DNA of 47,248 nt from an uncultured bacterium (GCA_903895695.1 CAITUY010000068.1:1-47248); one strand, 5' to 3'; shown: positions 1-8,315, counted from the stretch's first letter. Made by a program: numbers and translations. Notes: generated by a model not told the origin, from the letters alone.

Positions 1-151
1 AACCGTTGAAATCGAATTGCTCGGACCAGGCCGTTGCAGTACTAACCTGACAGTGCCGTCGTTTATCAAGGCCCCTGCCTGCACCGCGTGTGCCGCCGGG
101 CCGAAGGCCCAGTGCCGAGCCGGACTTTTTCAGCGGAATCGCTTGTCGAGA

Positions 152-198
152 CGTGACCCCGGTGGCATGCGTGACCCCGGTGGCATGACGGTGGCATG
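152..198. repeat. Short tandem repeat, 18-bp unit
   Basis: An 18-bp unit (cgtgaccccggtggcatg) occurs twice head to tail at 152-169 and 170-187, followed by a partial copy (cggtggcatg) at 189-198. It ends just at the possible ATG of the next small gene, so it may have arisen by slippage. No function is evident. Confidence 0.7.
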
Positions 199-368
199 AT
201 GTCAAAACAGCAGCCATAGTGGTGATCGCTTGTCTCGCTTTGGCGTGCTCCAAATCGGATGTCCGCCAACGGTACTTTCTGAGCTGGAACGAAAGACTTG
301 TCGACGTCGAGCGGTTCAACCCGTTCACGCAGATGGGTGCCCCGGGTATGCGCGTACGAGCGCGGTGA
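199..368 (+). pseudogene. Possible tiny lipoprotein, apparently frameshifted
   Basis: From GTG 219 an open frame runs to TGA 366-368 (49 codons) and begins VVIACLALACSKSD, which looks like the hydrophobic core and lipobox cysteine of a lipoprotein signal, followed by an aromatic-rich tail with FLSWNERL. The in-phase N-terminus is missing. An ATG at 199 is one base out of frame; adding one A to the AAAA run at 204-207 would give MSKTAAIVV joined to the lipobox. Its stop overlaps the next gene's GTG (GTGA at 365-368), the arrangement of translationally coupled genes. No family is recognised. It could equally be a chance frame. Confidence 0.3.
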
Positions 369-616
369 TTGTTGACATTCAGAACATGAGCAATACGATC
401 TCTATCACGGCGAGAGGCGCTGTTCGATTGGACGGCGTACTCTACAGGGTCAACGAGATCGCGAATGACCACGTATCTGTAGTTGACGACAGCGGGCGAA
501 AGACGGATCTACAGGATTTGAGTAATGCGTTCGTTGCCCAAGTGGGGCCGAATGGCGTCGTGACGCTGGTCAACAAGGAGACACCCAGCATCCGCGTGCA
601 GCTTACTCGTCGCTAA
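365..616 (+). CDS. Hypothetical small protein
   Basis: This encodes 83 residues if started at GTG 365, which overlaps the preceding stop in a GTGA junction; ATG 386 is an alternative that removes the first seven residues. The sequence is rich in alternating hydrophobic and polar residues (for example ISITARGAVRLDGVLYRV and NGVVTLV), suggesting a small beta-rich fold, and it lacks an obvious signal peptide or membrane segment. The frame stays open upstream to about 230, but that part overlaps the candidate lipoprotein. No family is recognised. Coding status is supported mainly by the coupling with the upstream frame and by reasonable amino-acid composition. Confidence 0.4.
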   Translation: MIVDIQNMSNTISITARGAVRLDGVLYRVNEIANDHVSVVDDSGRKTDLQDLSNAFVAQVGPNGVVTLVNKETPSIRVQLTRR

Positions 617-933
617 CGCGGGCTCGAAACTGGCGCGGGATGCTGGGCATATGAACAAGAAACAGGAGGCTATGATGGGGCGCTACGTGACGTTTGAGCT
701 CCAATGAACGGCTTAAGACCAGACCCGAGCGATCGCCTGCTGCGCAGCGTTGAGAGTGACAGATGGCGAGCGCTGTTCACCAGGCCATGAGGGAAGAAAT
801 CACCCGGCCGGTTGGTGAGCGGTGGCAGGGGATGAACCCTATTCGGCGAAGATGGAGACGGGATGGAAAAAGGGTTGTCGGCGCGGAGAGGTATGATGTA
901 TAGTCATACCGAGATCTGAAGGAGGCGGCGTTT
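617..933. other. Intergenic stretch without a recognisable gene
   Basis: About 317 bases. An 18-codon frame at 651-707 contains an internal GGAGG placed before ATGATG, but it is too short and featureless to call. The last part (875-933) holds the promoter/operator and ribosome-binding site of the toxin-antitoxin pair. Nothing else is recognised. Confidence 0.6.
875..909 (+). promoter_or_regulatory. Putative promoter and operator of the mazEF-like pair
   Basis: A -35-like TTGTCG at 875-880 is followed after 18 bases by TATAGT at 899-904. Overlapping the -10 is an inverted repeat GTATGA (891-896), seven bases, TCATAC (904-909). A dyad over the promoter is the usual position for autoregulation by a ribbon-helix-helix antitoxin. 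A strong Shine-Dalgarno AAGGAGG lies a little further on, before ATG 934. The sites were found by eye. Confidence 0.45.
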
Positions 934-1176
934 ATGGCAGTGGCAAAGATCGCTATCACTCTGGAACAGGACATCCTTGGCGAGCTTGATCGGCTTGTTC
1001 GTCGGCATGTCTTTCCCAATCGTAGTCGTGCCATTCAGGAGGCCGTCAGAGAAAAGGTGACGCGTTTGTCCGTCAATCGGCTTGCCCGTGAATGTGCGAA
1101 ACTCGACCCCAAGGCTGAGCAGTCGTGGGCGGAGGAAGGCATGTCCGGGGAGGCCGCCACATGGCCCGAATACTGA
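934..1176 (+). CDS. Ribbon-helix-helix (CopG/MazE-like) antitoxin
   Basis: An 80-residue protein. The N-terminal half (about 3-50) has the ribbon-helix-helix pattern: a short beta strand [15 protein letters not shown], then helices with the [10 protein letters not shown] turn typical of CopG-type DNA binders. The charged C-terminal tail is probably the toxin-binding part. It is preceded by a strong ribosome-binding site and an inverted repeat in the promoter, and its end overlaps the MazF-like gene by 16 bases. The family role is to neutralise the toxin by direct binding and to repress the operon. Family assignment is from motif and context; partner specificity is not visible. Confidence 0.8.
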   Translation: MAVAKIAITLEQDILGELDRLVRRHVFPNRSRAIQEAVREKVTRLSVNRLARECAKLDPKAEQSWAEEGMSGEAATWPEY

Positions 1177-1523
1177 GAGGCGATATCCTTTGGGCAGACC
1201 TGAACCCGGTTAAGGGGCATGAGCAGGCCGGGCTTCGACCGGTTCTGGTGCTTAGTCCTGAGGTATTCAACGAGCGGTCCGGCACGGTGATCGCGATGGC
1301 GCTCACCAGTCAGCCGCAAAAAGCAGGATTCCCACTAACTCTTGAAATCCAGAGTTGCTCCCTCCCCAAACCGACATGGGTCAAAGTCAGCCAGATACGA
1401 ACCCTCTCGGCGGAACGCCTTGGGAAGCGCATGGGCCGTGTCTCAGATGAAGAGATGAGCCAAATCGTCGAAGGGCTCAACGAGATCATCGGCGAACAAG
1501 GGACTTCTGACTATCGGCGCTGA
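1161..1523 (+). CDS. mazF: MazF/PemK-family toxin (endoribonuclease)
   Basis: This 120-residue protein starts with [19 protein letters not shown] followed by [12 protein letters not shown], the hallmark N-terminus of the MazF/PemK fold; the family places its catalytic arginine and threonine in this beta-barrel, and RPVLVLS and the later ALTSQ segment match. Members are sequence-specific mRNA interferases kept in check by the cognate antitoxin. The ATG at 1161 lies inside the antitoxin gene, so the pair is translationally coupled. The length is normal for the family and no truncation is seen. The RNA target sequence cannot be inferred. Confidence 0.88.
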   Translation: MARILRGDILWADLNPVKGHEQAGLRPVLVLSPEVFNERSGTVIAMALTSQPQKAGFPLTLEIQSCSLPKPTWVKVSQIRTLSAERLGKRMGRVSDEEMSQIVEGLNEIIGEQGTSDYRR

Positions 1524-1842
1524 CCCTCGCCACGGCTTTGGCAGTGTCGGATGGCTTCATTCCGACGGAGCGTGCCTGACGTCGTGCACCGGTACGCTGC
1601 CTGTACGCCCTGCAGCGCGGGCAGACTTGTCGGTGCGTGACAGGCAGGGGCCAGCCTGATACAAGTCATTTCCGCTTGTCGCGTTCTTCACGCATGCGGC
1701 TCAGCGAAGGGGTGGGGCGGGTTGGCAAGCCAATGGACCTTGCAACGAGGTCGAAAGGAGACAGGTAAAATGCCCGGGATCACAGGAGCAGGTCATCCTG
1801 GCCGGGCGGTACTACATCAACCCGCGCTTTGCAACGGTTGAG

Positions 1843-2964
1843 GTGGTGGACATGACCAATGTGCCGATCGCCCATGCGGGCGTGGTGATTGCTTATGTCG
1901 GCGAGGCCGGCGTTGATGTGACCGGCGACAGCTTCAAGCATGGCAACCTCGTCAAGAAGGGGCAAAAAGGCGTCTGGTTCGAACCGCTCGATCCGGGCAA
2001 ATACCCGATCAACCCGCTCACGCACAAGGTGGAGAACGTGCCAACGGCCAACGTTGTCCTCAACTGGGCGACGGGCAAGACCGAAGCCCACATGCTCGAC
2101 AAGAACCTGTCCACGATCACGGTCCGTTCGCAGGACGGATTCACGTTCAACTTGGACGTGAGCCAGATCATCCATATTCCGCGCAGCGACGCGCCCAAGG
2201 TCATCGCTCGATTCGGAAACGTGGCCAACCTGGTGACCCAGGTGCTCGAGCCGACGATCGGAAACTACTTTCGTAACGCGGCCCAGGGATCGGACGTGAT
2301 CGACTTCCTGAAGGGCCGGCAGGAGCGGCAGGCGGATGCGAAGGATCGCATTTCCGCGGCGCTTACCGACTACAACGTCGTGGCCGTGGACACCCTCATC
2401 GGCGACATCACGCCGCCGGCGGAACTGATGAAGACGCTCACCGATCGCAAGATCGCCGAGCAGGAACGGGTGACCTACGCGACCCAGATGGAGGCGCAGA
2501 CAACCCGGCAGAAACTGGAGCAGGCAACGGCTCTGGCCAATACCCAGGCTCGCGTCGTGGACGCCGAACGAAGCGTGCAGATCGCGGATTTCACGGCGCA
2601 AGCCGCGGTCAAGAATGCCGAGGGGCAAGCCGGGGCCAAGAAGGTTCAGGCGGCGGCGGATGCGATGGTTGTGACGACCGTCGGCAATGCCGAAGCCGGC
2701 CGGACCAAGGCCATTGGCACGGCCGAGGCCGAGGTCACCAAGGCGAAGATCGACTCGATGGAGGCCGGAAACTTTGCGGCGGTACAGATCGCCAGGGCGC
2801 TGGCGGAGCACAACATCAAGCTCGTTCCCGAGATTCTGGTTTCGGGTGGCGGTGCGAGTGGTGGCGGGACGCTTGTTGACGTTCTGTTGGCCAATATGCT
2901 CAGAGATCAGATGGCCAATAAGAACCCAGGCAAGCCGGCGCCGGCGATCCCGTCCGGCAAGTAA
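1843..2964 (+). CDS. SPFH/band-7 (flotillin/prohibitin-like) protein, 5' end broken
   Basis: The readable protein covers an SPFH domain (DGFTFNLDVSQIIHI and VLEPTIGNYFRNAAQ) followed by a long Ala/Gln/Glu-rich coiled coil (about residues 200-310) typical of flotillin-like membrane scaffolds. It has no membrane anchor. The same frame is open back to 1660 and encodes QEQVILAGRYYINPRF, a conserved family segment, but has no start codon there. A good ribosome-binding site (AAAGGAG, 1754-1760) and ATG at 1770 are one frame off; removing one base in the GGGA at 1776-1779 would join ATG 1770 to the SPFH frame. Relatives usually carry an N-terminal transmembrane segment and about 200 more residues. 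It is therefore probably a truncated or frameshifted gene. GTG 1843 and ATG 1852 are only formal starts. Confidence 0.75.
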   Translation: MVDMTNVPIAHAGVVIAYVGEAGVDVTGDSFKHGNLVKKGQKGVWFEPLDPGKYPINPLTHKVENVPTANVVLNWATGKTEAHMLDKNLSTITVRSQDGFTFNLDVSQIIHIPRSDAPKVIARFGNVANLVTQVLEPTIGNYFRNAAQGSDVIDFLKGRQERQADAKDRISAALTDYNVVAVDTLIGDITPPAELMKTLTDRKIAEQERVTYATQMEAQTTRQKLEQATALANTQARVVDAERSVQIADFTAQAAVKNAEGQAGAKKVQAAADAMVVTTVGNAEAGRTKAIGTAEAEVTKAKIDSMEAGNFAAVQIARALAEHNIKLVPEILVSGGGASGGGTLVDVLLANMLRDQMANKNPGKPAPAIPSGK

Positions 2965-3071
2965 CGTCAGGGCCATTCCGGTTACTGCTCCCTCAGTCAC
3001 GCGAGGGACCTCCTGGTCGGGCGGCCAGTCCCTTGGCCGCCGTTCACGGTGAATCGCTCACGATGAACCGC

Positions 3072-3092
3072 GGACGGCTCGGAGAGCCGTCC
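3072..3092. repeat. Small palindromic REP-like hairpin
   Basis: GGACGGCTC (3072-3080) and GAGCCGTCC (3084-3092) form a perfect nine-base stem with a three-base loop, followed by CTACCAAAG. There is no T-run, so it is not a standard terminator for the plus strand. The ending CCTACC recurs in the element near 44.6 kb, suggesting a dispersed repeat family, which cannot be tested from one window. Confidence 0.5.
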
Positions 3093-3174
3093 CTACCAAA
3101 GCGGCCCTTCTGTGATTGAGGCGCTATGGCGCAGGTCTAAAATGGGCTGGCGGGAGGGTGGGGTGCGGCGTATA

Positions 3175-3211
3175 GTCGGAAGCCTAGCGGCTGCTAGGCC
3201 GGTTGTCCGAC
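3175..3211. repeat. Two-tier inverted repeat upstream of the membrane-protein gene
   Basis: Outer arms GTCGGA (3175-3180) and TCCGAC (3206-3211) enclose inner arms GCCTAGC (3182-3188) and GCTAGGC (3193-3199) with a four-base loop. A TATAGT at 3171-3176 could be a -10 element, so the hairpin may sit at the start of the transcript of the next gene. It is followed by A residues, not T, so it is not a plus-strand terminator. Confidence 0.45.
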
Positions 3212-3233
3212 AAAAAAGAAGGGACGGCGCGCA

Positions 3234-4085
3234 ATGGAACCGACTGACACGTCTGTGGTACCAGGGACGAAGAAGTGGGATGCGTTTACGGCGGTCCGAT
3301 GGGGTGACCAGGCATTGGCTTGGGCCAGTCGCATCATGACGGCGACGCGCTATGAGGCACTGGAGTCAACGATCGAGAAAGTGGGCCATTACGCGCTCAT
3401 TGTGGGCGCCGTTCTGGGCCTGGCTTATGGGGTCGTCGGCGCTTTCAAATGGAATCAGCTCTCGCCTGCCTTGATCGGAGTTCTCTGGATCCCCTGCGCG
3501 GCCGTGGCGCAGTTTGCGGCTTTCAAGTTCTCGAACACCTCGCGCGGTTTGATCCGATCGTCCGGGAGCCAGTTGTCATCGCGCGCGTTCCTGGCCTGCC
3601 TTGCGCTCGGGAGTCTGCTTCTGGGGATCATCGCCCTCGCCGGGTATACCTATGGCGCAATCAGGACGGACTCACTCTCCACCTTCGGCGTGGGGCTCGT
3701 AGTTTTTGCGGCCTGTGAGCTGACGGTGTGGCTGTGCCTAAGCCCGTCCCTGCTCAACCTCAGCATTGTTCCGGCGTCGACGGCCGGGGAAGAAGCCATA
3801 GGGGTCCTTACCTTCGCCATGAAGGCACTGCTGCGCCTGGTCCCGATCGCCTTCGGCGTCGGGGTCATCGTCGGGGATTTCGCGATCGTCGCCGCTATCG
3901 TCCGGTTGTTCCGCGACCAGGAATTCTCGATTACGGGTGCGTCACCCGCCGCGTGGTTGGTTCTGGGCTCTGCTGCGCTGCCCCTGATCGGCTACGTGCT
4001 CTTCGTGCTCAATTACCTCGCGTTGGACGTAATTCGGGCCATTCTCGTCGTTCCCGAAAAGCTGGATGTCATCGGCAAGAAATGA
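3234..4085 (+). CDS. Hypothetical polytopic membrane protein
   Basis: This encodes 283 residues with a soluble N-terminus of about 50 residues and roughly six hydrophobic segments (for example around 52-70, 78-97, 118-140, 148-168, 195-222 and 234-262). The soluble N-terminus ends with a helix containing ESTIEKVGHYA. No enzymatic motif is visible. ATG 3234 follows a GAAGGGA-like ribosome-binding site. It precedes the lipoprotein block in the same orientation with a gap of over 100 bases, so it may be transcribed separately. The family is not recognised; a role in the inner membrane is inferred from hydrophobicity only. Confidence 0.75.
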   Translation: MEPTDTSVVPGTKKWDAFTAVRWGDQALAWASRIMTATRYEALESTIEKVGHYALIVGAVLGLAYGVVGAFKWNQLSPALIGVLWIPCAAVAQFAAFKFSNTSRGLIRSSGSQLSSRAFLACLALGSLLLGIIALAGYTYGAIRTDSLSTFGVGLVVFAACELTVWLCLSPSLLNLSIVPASTAGEEAIGVLTFAMKALLRLVPIAFGVGVIVGDFAIVAAIVRLFRDQEFSITGASPAAWLVLGSAALPLIGYVLFVLNYLALDVIRAILVVPEKLDVIGKK

Positions 4086-4202
4086 CGCTTGCGTGCGTGC
4101 GGCGACAACGGTTGAAATTAGTTGTAACACGACTGGCGTTGGATTAAGGTGCGGCCCAAGGGTAACGCAAGGGTAACCGATCGTCTAAGACTTGGTGCCG
4201 CC

Positions 4203-4838
4203 ATGAAAAATACCACGCCCATCCTTCTCGGCCTGGCCCTTCTCACCGTCGCGGGCTGTGCCTCCCCGGATAAACCCCCGGCCGGCGCAGGAGCGATCTC
4301 GACGACCGAGCGCGCCAGCATGCAAACACGGGTCTTCACCGCCTCCGTCGACACGGTCTTTGCTGCGACCGTCGCCGTGCTGCAGGATCGTGACTGGAAG
4401 ATCCTCAAGGCCGATCTCGCCAGCGGGATCATTCAGGCCGAAAGCCGGCGGCGTGTGGAAGCGTTAGGCCCCAAGGAGGAGAGCCTCACGGACCGGAAGG
4501 CACGGAAGAAGCTGGTCGAAGAGCGGGATTCGGCGGCAGATCAATGGAGTCGGTGGGACACCCTGACCGTTCATATCGAGCCGTGGGGCAACCGGGTTCG
4601 GGAGCGGATTACGATGTCGCGCTGCGGCGCGTTGCCACCGATGACCTACAAGAAATACATTAATCCGTCCTGGTTTTCCAAGGGGCGCGAGGTCACGGTG
4701 AATGCCCCGGCATCCGAAGAATCGGCGGAAATGCTCTTCCCCGAAGTCTACGCCGAATTTTTCGGACAAATCGAAAAGGCCATTGGGGTTCGGCAAGCGC
4801 AAGTGAAGAAGGATCGGGAAGGACATGCTAGCGAATGA
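4203..4838 (+). CDS. Predicted outer-envelope lipoprotein, first gene of the lipoprotein block
   Basis: A 211-residue protein with a lipoprotein signal peptide ending in the lipobox TVAGC (Cys19). The region after about residue 40 (QTRVFTASVDTVFAATVAVLQD, then DWKILKAD and GIIQAE) resembles small envelope lipoproteins often found beside CsgG-type genes, in which a 'variable-to-folded' domain follows the lipid anchor. The function of that family is not established. ATG 4203 was chosen because it gives a clean signal peptide; an in-frame upstream extension has no signal. Its stop overlaps the next start (ATGA, 4835-4838), indicating an operon. Confidence 0.75.
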   Translation: MKNTTPILLGLALLTVAGCASPDKPPAGAGAISTTERASMQTRVFTASVDTVFAATVAVLQDRDWKILKADLASGIIQAESRRRVEALGPKEESLTDRKARKKLVEERDSAADQWSRWDTLTVHIEPWGNRVRERITMSRCGALPPMTYKKYINPSWFSKGREVTVNAPASEESAEMLFPEVYAEFFGQIEKAIGVRQAQVKKDREGHASE

Positions 4839-5428
4839 GCGGGCGACGATATTCTAGGGGGATGCGCGCGATCGCCTGGGCAATGGCCCTTCTTCTGGCG
4901 GGCTGCGCGACGGTGGACGAAAAGTACTTCCTCGATACGAACAGCAAGGCGAATGTATACGTGGCGCCGGGAATGCAGCAGATCGCGAAGATTGCCATCA
5001 TGCCGTTCAAGGCGCCTAACGAACTGCTCGGCGGCTCGGTTTCCGATATCTTCGTTACCGAACTGCTTCGCACGCACAAATACACGGTGCTGGAGCGCAG
5101 CCGGATGGCCCAAGTCCTGAACGAGTCCGAACTGGCCCTGGCCGGGATATCAGCCTCCAAGGCCACGGAAGTGGGCGCCATGATGGGGGCCGACGCCGTG
5201 GTGCTCGGTACCGTTGATGAGTATGCCAAGGTGAAACACGGCTGGCATGAGGACGCGTTCGTGGGTATGTCCGCGCGCCTGATCGACTGCAAGAGCGGCC
5301 AGGTAGTGTGGAGCGTTGACCTGGCCAAGCGCGCCGACGACAAGAACACCACACTGGCCGAACACACGCGCCTGGTGGCGCATGAGATGGTGGCGGCGCT
5401 GTTCCGAACGTGGCGCGACATGCGTTAG
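4835..5428 (+). CDS. CsgG-like lipoprotein
   Basis: A protein of 197 residues with a lipobox LLAGC (Cys24 from ATG 4835; ATG 4862 is an alternative start). The mature part has the pattern of CsgG-related periplasmic domains: AKIAIMPFKAP, SDIFVTELLRTHKYTVLERSRM, then GADAVVLGTVDEY, which in this superfamily mark a strand-helix-strand core and a 'find the family of low-abundance oligomers' fold. CsgG itself forms an outer-membrane export pore, but short relatives such as this are often accessory lipoproteins and lack the pore-forming insert. Overlap with the previous gene and the 15-base gap to the next place it in one operon. Confidence 0.75.
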   Translation: MSGRRYSRGMRAIAWAMALLLAGCATVDEKYFLDTNSKANVYVAPGMQQIAKIAIMPFKAPNELLGGSVSDIFVTELLRTHKYTVLERSRMAQVLNESELALAGISASKATEVGAMMGADAVVLGTVDEYAKVKHGWHEDAFVGMSARLIDCKSGQVVWSVDLAKRADDKNTTLAEHTRLVAHEMVAALFRTWRDMR

Positions 5429-5443
5429 GCAAGGCACGACACA

Positions 5444-6595
5444 ATGACTGCACGTCCAATTGGGGTCAGCGGGCATGCGGCAAGCGTGGTGTTGCTGGCC
5501 TTCCTGGCCGGTTGCGCGACGCCGCCGGTGGCGCCCGTTCACCCGGCGGCGATTCCGCCCCCGCGCGTGATGACGATGATCGTGGAGAAGGGCGCGGGCA
5601 CTGTGACCTCCGCGGCCGGAATTGATTCCATGGCCTTGCCGCTGCTAATGCAGCATAACGTGCCGACCGTGGACCCGAACATGGTGCAGTCGAATCTCAA
5701 GAAGATTCAGGCCTCGCTCTCCCAGTCCGGTGACGAACAGGGCGCCATCGAGGTCGGGTTGCAGTACGGCGCCGATGTCATCCTGACCGGCCAGGCCGAG
5801 GCCCAGTGCATTGCGAACCAGATCGCGGGCAGCAACCTGAAGACGTACCAGGGAACCGTGAATCTGCGGGCCATCTGCACAGATGACGCCCGGGTGCTCG
5901 CCATGGCCTCGGCAACCGCCAACGCGATCGCGCTCGAAGACGGCGGCGGCACCGTCAAATCTCTGCAGGCGGCGTCCCGCAAAGCGCTCGAAGAGTTGGT
6001 GCCGGCCATGCTGCTGGCATGGGATAGGAAGCAGGCTGTCGCCGCCACCCAGCCGGCGTCCGGACTCTCCCTCTCGGCGGCGCGTGGTCCGACGCCGGGC
6101 GCCGGACCCGAGATCGTCATCCCGCCGCCGCCGGACGGCTATCAGCCTCCCGTGACCGCGCTCTGGCAACTCACGCCCCAGGGCGGCGTCAACTCGAATT
6201 CGATCCCGATCATCACGGATACGCTCTACGCCACGGTGTTAAAGAGCCAGTGGTTCCGCTTGGTGACGCGGGAGGATATGGCCAAGATCCTCGCGGAGCA
6301 CAAATTGCAGATGAGCGAGGTTTGCGACAGCAGCACGCGGGCGGCGGAATTCGGCAAGATTCTGAATGCGGAGAAGATGCTGATCGGCACAGCCAGCAAG
6401 CTGGGGGCCACGTACCAGGTCGTCCTGAAACTCGTCAACGTCGAGACGGGCGAGATCGAGAAGGCCGGCCAGGCGGAAGCCTCGGGCAACGTCAACGTGC
6501 TCATGTATCTCGTCAAGTCCGCCGCGGCCGACTTGCTGGGCAAGCAGAAGGCAATGCCGCCAACCCCCAGTGTGGCGGCCCAGGGCGGGAGGTAA
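5444..6595 (+). CDS. Two-domain CsgG/FlgT-like lipoprotein
   Basis: This encodes 383 residues with lipobox FLAGC (Cys24). The N-terminal half (about 35-190) carries IEVGLQYGADVILTGQAEAQ and a segment on TYQGTVNLRAICTD, resembling the FlgT/CsgG-type domain that binds other envelope proteins. A Pro/Ala-rich linker (about 200-230) leads to a second domain (about 240-365) with TLYATVLKSQWFRLVTRED, then FGKILNAEKMLIGTASKL and VVLKLVNVETGEIEKAG, the same fold again. The duplication within one chain is notable. It lies between two other CsgG-like genes. A specific role is not known. Confidence 0.7.
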   Translation: MTARPIGVSGHAASVVLLAFLAGCATPPVAPVHPAAIPPPRVMTMIVEKGAGTVTSAAGIDSMALPLLMQHNVPTVDPNMVQSNLKKIQASLSQSGDEQGAIEVGLQYGADVILTGQAEAQCIANQIAGSNLKTYQGTVNLRAICTDDARVLAMASATANAIALEDGGGTVKSLQAASRKALEELVPAMLLAWDRKQAVAATQPASGLSLSAARGPTPGAGPEIVIPPPPDGYQPPVTALWQLTPQGGVNSNSIPIITDTLYATVLKSQWFRLVTREDMAKILAEHKLQMSEVCDSSTRAAEFGKILNAEKMLIGTASKLGATYQVVLKLVNVETGEIEKAGQAEASGNVNVLMYLVKSAAADLLGKQKAMPPTPSVAAQGGR

Positions 6596-6689
6596 CGTCG
6601 GATAGCGCGATCTTGCGGCGACTAAGGGCGAGGAACGTGCGGCAGCGCATTTCGAATGGTCAGGTAGCGGCAACGATAAAGGAGGTCCT

Positions 6690-7838
6690 ATGAGCAGGTA
6701 CGTCGTGGGGATGATGGCAATGGGGTTGATGTTGCTGAACAGCGCCGGGTTGGCGGTCGCGCAGACCACAACAGGCGAAAAAGAAGGCGCCACGGTCATT
6801 CGACAGGGACCGGGCGGGGAAGTGCAGGTCCTCTCCACCGAAAAGAAGACAACCAGTGTCGCCGCCGGCGCGGCCGCAACCGACGCCAAGACATCAGTGC
6901 CTAACCGGCCCAAGACGCCCGCGGTCGAAGACCCGTCGCGCAAGGCGCGCGTCATGGTCATCCCCGCGATTATCCAGCAGGAGGTGCGACGCCGCATCGA
7001 TCGCGAGCTAAACGAGCGCTTCGGCATCACCGATGCCGGCATCATCGAGTCGCCGGGCTATACCAGTTTCCTCATCGATGCCCTCGTGAACGCCCGGAAA
7101 TTCGACATGCTCGAACGCGAGGAACTCAAGGCGGTCATCAAGGAATTGAACTTCGGCGAGTCCGACTATGCCGACACCGAAAAGGTGGTGAAGATCGGGC
7201 AGTTGGTCGGCGCCGACTACATGGTGGTCCCCGTAATCCGTTACATCCAGGTTATGCGGGAGAACAAGGCGATTCCCTACGTCGGCGAGCGGCAGGCCTC
7301 GCTGCGCTGCAAGATCGCTACCGCGGTCCGCACTGTTAACGTCCTGTCGGGCAAGATTGTGTCGTCCAACATCAAGGAAACCGAGAAGCGTGCGCGCGTT
7401 CGAGAGACTGATGGGGAGCAGGCCGTTCGCACCGCCACCCTGGACTTGATCGGCGACACGTATCGGGAGTCGGCCCTTCTCGAGGCCGCCAATATCGTGG
7501 ACGTTGCCTATCCTATCCGCGTCATGAGCATCGACGGCGATACCGTCATGTTGAACCGCGGCCAGGGCGCCATCCTGCCCGGCGAAGTATTGAAGGTGTT
7601 TGCCGCGGGCGAAGTGATGGTGGACCCGGAAACGAAGGAGAACCTCGGTTACCACGAGGCGTACGTTGCCACGATCAAGGTGACCGACGTGGACCAGAAG
7701 ACCTGCAAGGCGGTGGTCGTGGAGAAGGTGAGCGACATCGCGCGGCTGTCCGTCTGCCACCGGGTGGAGCCCCCGACTCTGGACAACCCCGCGCTGAAGA
7801 AGACTGGCGGCGAGCCACCGGCGCCGAAGATCGACTAG
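6690..7838 (+). CDS. CsgG-domain secreted protein
   Basis: A protein of 382 residues with a Sec signal peptide (cleavage probably after AVAQ, about residue 25) rather than a lipobox. After a low-complexity stretch (about 30-85) comes the CsgG-like region: RKARVMVIPAI, FLIDALVNARKFDMLERE, then KIGQLVGADYMVVPVIRY and VRTVNVLSGKIVSS. The C-terminal part (about 275-365) with YPIRVMSIDGDTVMLNRG and LPGEVLKV is a separate beta-rich module of the kind seen in other CsgG-type proteins of this group; a similar motif recurs in the gene at 41426-42364. The start is fixed by a strong AAAGGAGG ribosome-binding site. Confidence 0.78.
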   Translation: MSRYVVGMMAMGLMLLNSAGLAVAQTTTGEKEGATVIRQGPGGEVQVLSTEKKTTSVAAGAAATDAKTSVPNRPKTPAVEDPSRKARVMVIPAIIQQEVRRRIDRELNERFGITDAGIIESPGYTSFLIDALVNARKFDMLEREELKAVIKELNFGESDYADTEKVVKIGQLVGADYMVVPVIRYIQVMRENKAIPYVGERQASLRCKIATAVRTVNVLSGKIVSSNIKETEKRARVRETDGEQAVRTATLDLIGDTYRESALLEAANIVDVAYPIRVMSIDGDTVMLNRGQGAILPGEVLKVFAAGEVMVDPETKENLGYHEAYVATIKVTDVDQKTCKAVVVEKVSDIARLSVCHRVEPPTLDNPALKKTGGEPPAPKID

Positions 7839-7886
7839 AACTCGCGCGTGAACCTTATGAGACCCGCAAGGGGGGATGGAGGCTTC

Positions 7887-8315
7887 GTGAGAATCGCAAT
7901 CGTTCTATCCGTGCTCGTGGCCTGTGGCGTGGTGGGAATGGGAACCTCCTGCCGGCATGTGACCTCCGCCGGGATCACGGTCGAGAGTTATGGGCAAACG
8001 CAAGTCAAGGCGAGTCCGACCATCTTTGGCCGGCAGTTCCGCGTCGTGCAGAGCGCGATTGCCCGGGGCGATAACGGACTCCTGCAAGCGACGATTACGC
8101 TGGCCAACCTGAAGAACAGGGAGTGCCAGATCGATTATCGTTATCGCTGGGTGGACGATAAGGGCATCGAGGTTCGCTCCGGGATGTCGATTTGGACGCC
8201 GTTGACCGTCGGCGCCTTGGAGCAGAAGCTGCTAAGCGGCATCGCGCCGAGCAAGAACGCGGCCGACTTCATCCTGGACATCCGGTATAGCTTTGAAAGC
8301 ACGCGCTGGCAATGA
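7887..8315 (+). CDS. ycfL: YcfL-family (DUF1425) lipoprotein
   Basis: From GTG 7887 this gives 142 residues with a signal sequence RIAIVLSVLVACGVVGMG and a lipobox-like TSC (Cys22). A GGAGG at 7878-7882 supports this start; GTG 7848 or ATG 7857 would add a charged, non-signal leader. The mature domain has the YcfL pattern, including LANLKNRECQIDYRYRWVD and GIEV. It directly precedes an LpoB homologue, as ycfL does in Escherichia coli. The E. coli protein has no firmly known function. The assignment rests on domain pattern plus neighbour. Confidence 0.65.
   Translation: MRIAIVLSVLVACGVVGMGTSCRHVTSAGITVESYGQTQVKASPTIFGRQFRVVQSAIARGDNGLLQATITLANLKNRECQIDYRYRWVDDKGIEVRSGMSIWTPLTVGALEQKLLSGIAPSKNAADFILDIRYSFESTRWQ

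Noticed and set aside
1..198. Possible genes in the first 200 bases on both strands
   Set aside because: Frames are short, antisense to each other, and overlap the 18-bp tandem repeat; no motif or ribosome-binding site.
651..707. 18-codon frame with GGAGG before ATGATG
   Set aside because: Too short, no similarity to known leader peptides, and not linked to a hairpin or downstream gene.
891..909. GTATGA and TCATAC half-sites identical to the enteric NikR consensus
   Set aside because: Spacer is seven bases, not sixteen, and it lies before a toxin-antitoxin pair; an antitoxin operator fits better.
1780..3000. Long minus-strand frame of about 400 codons opposite the SPFH gene
   Set aside because: It mirrors the coding strand of a real gene, is rich in His/Arg/Leu typical of antisense GC-rich frames, and has no family similarity.
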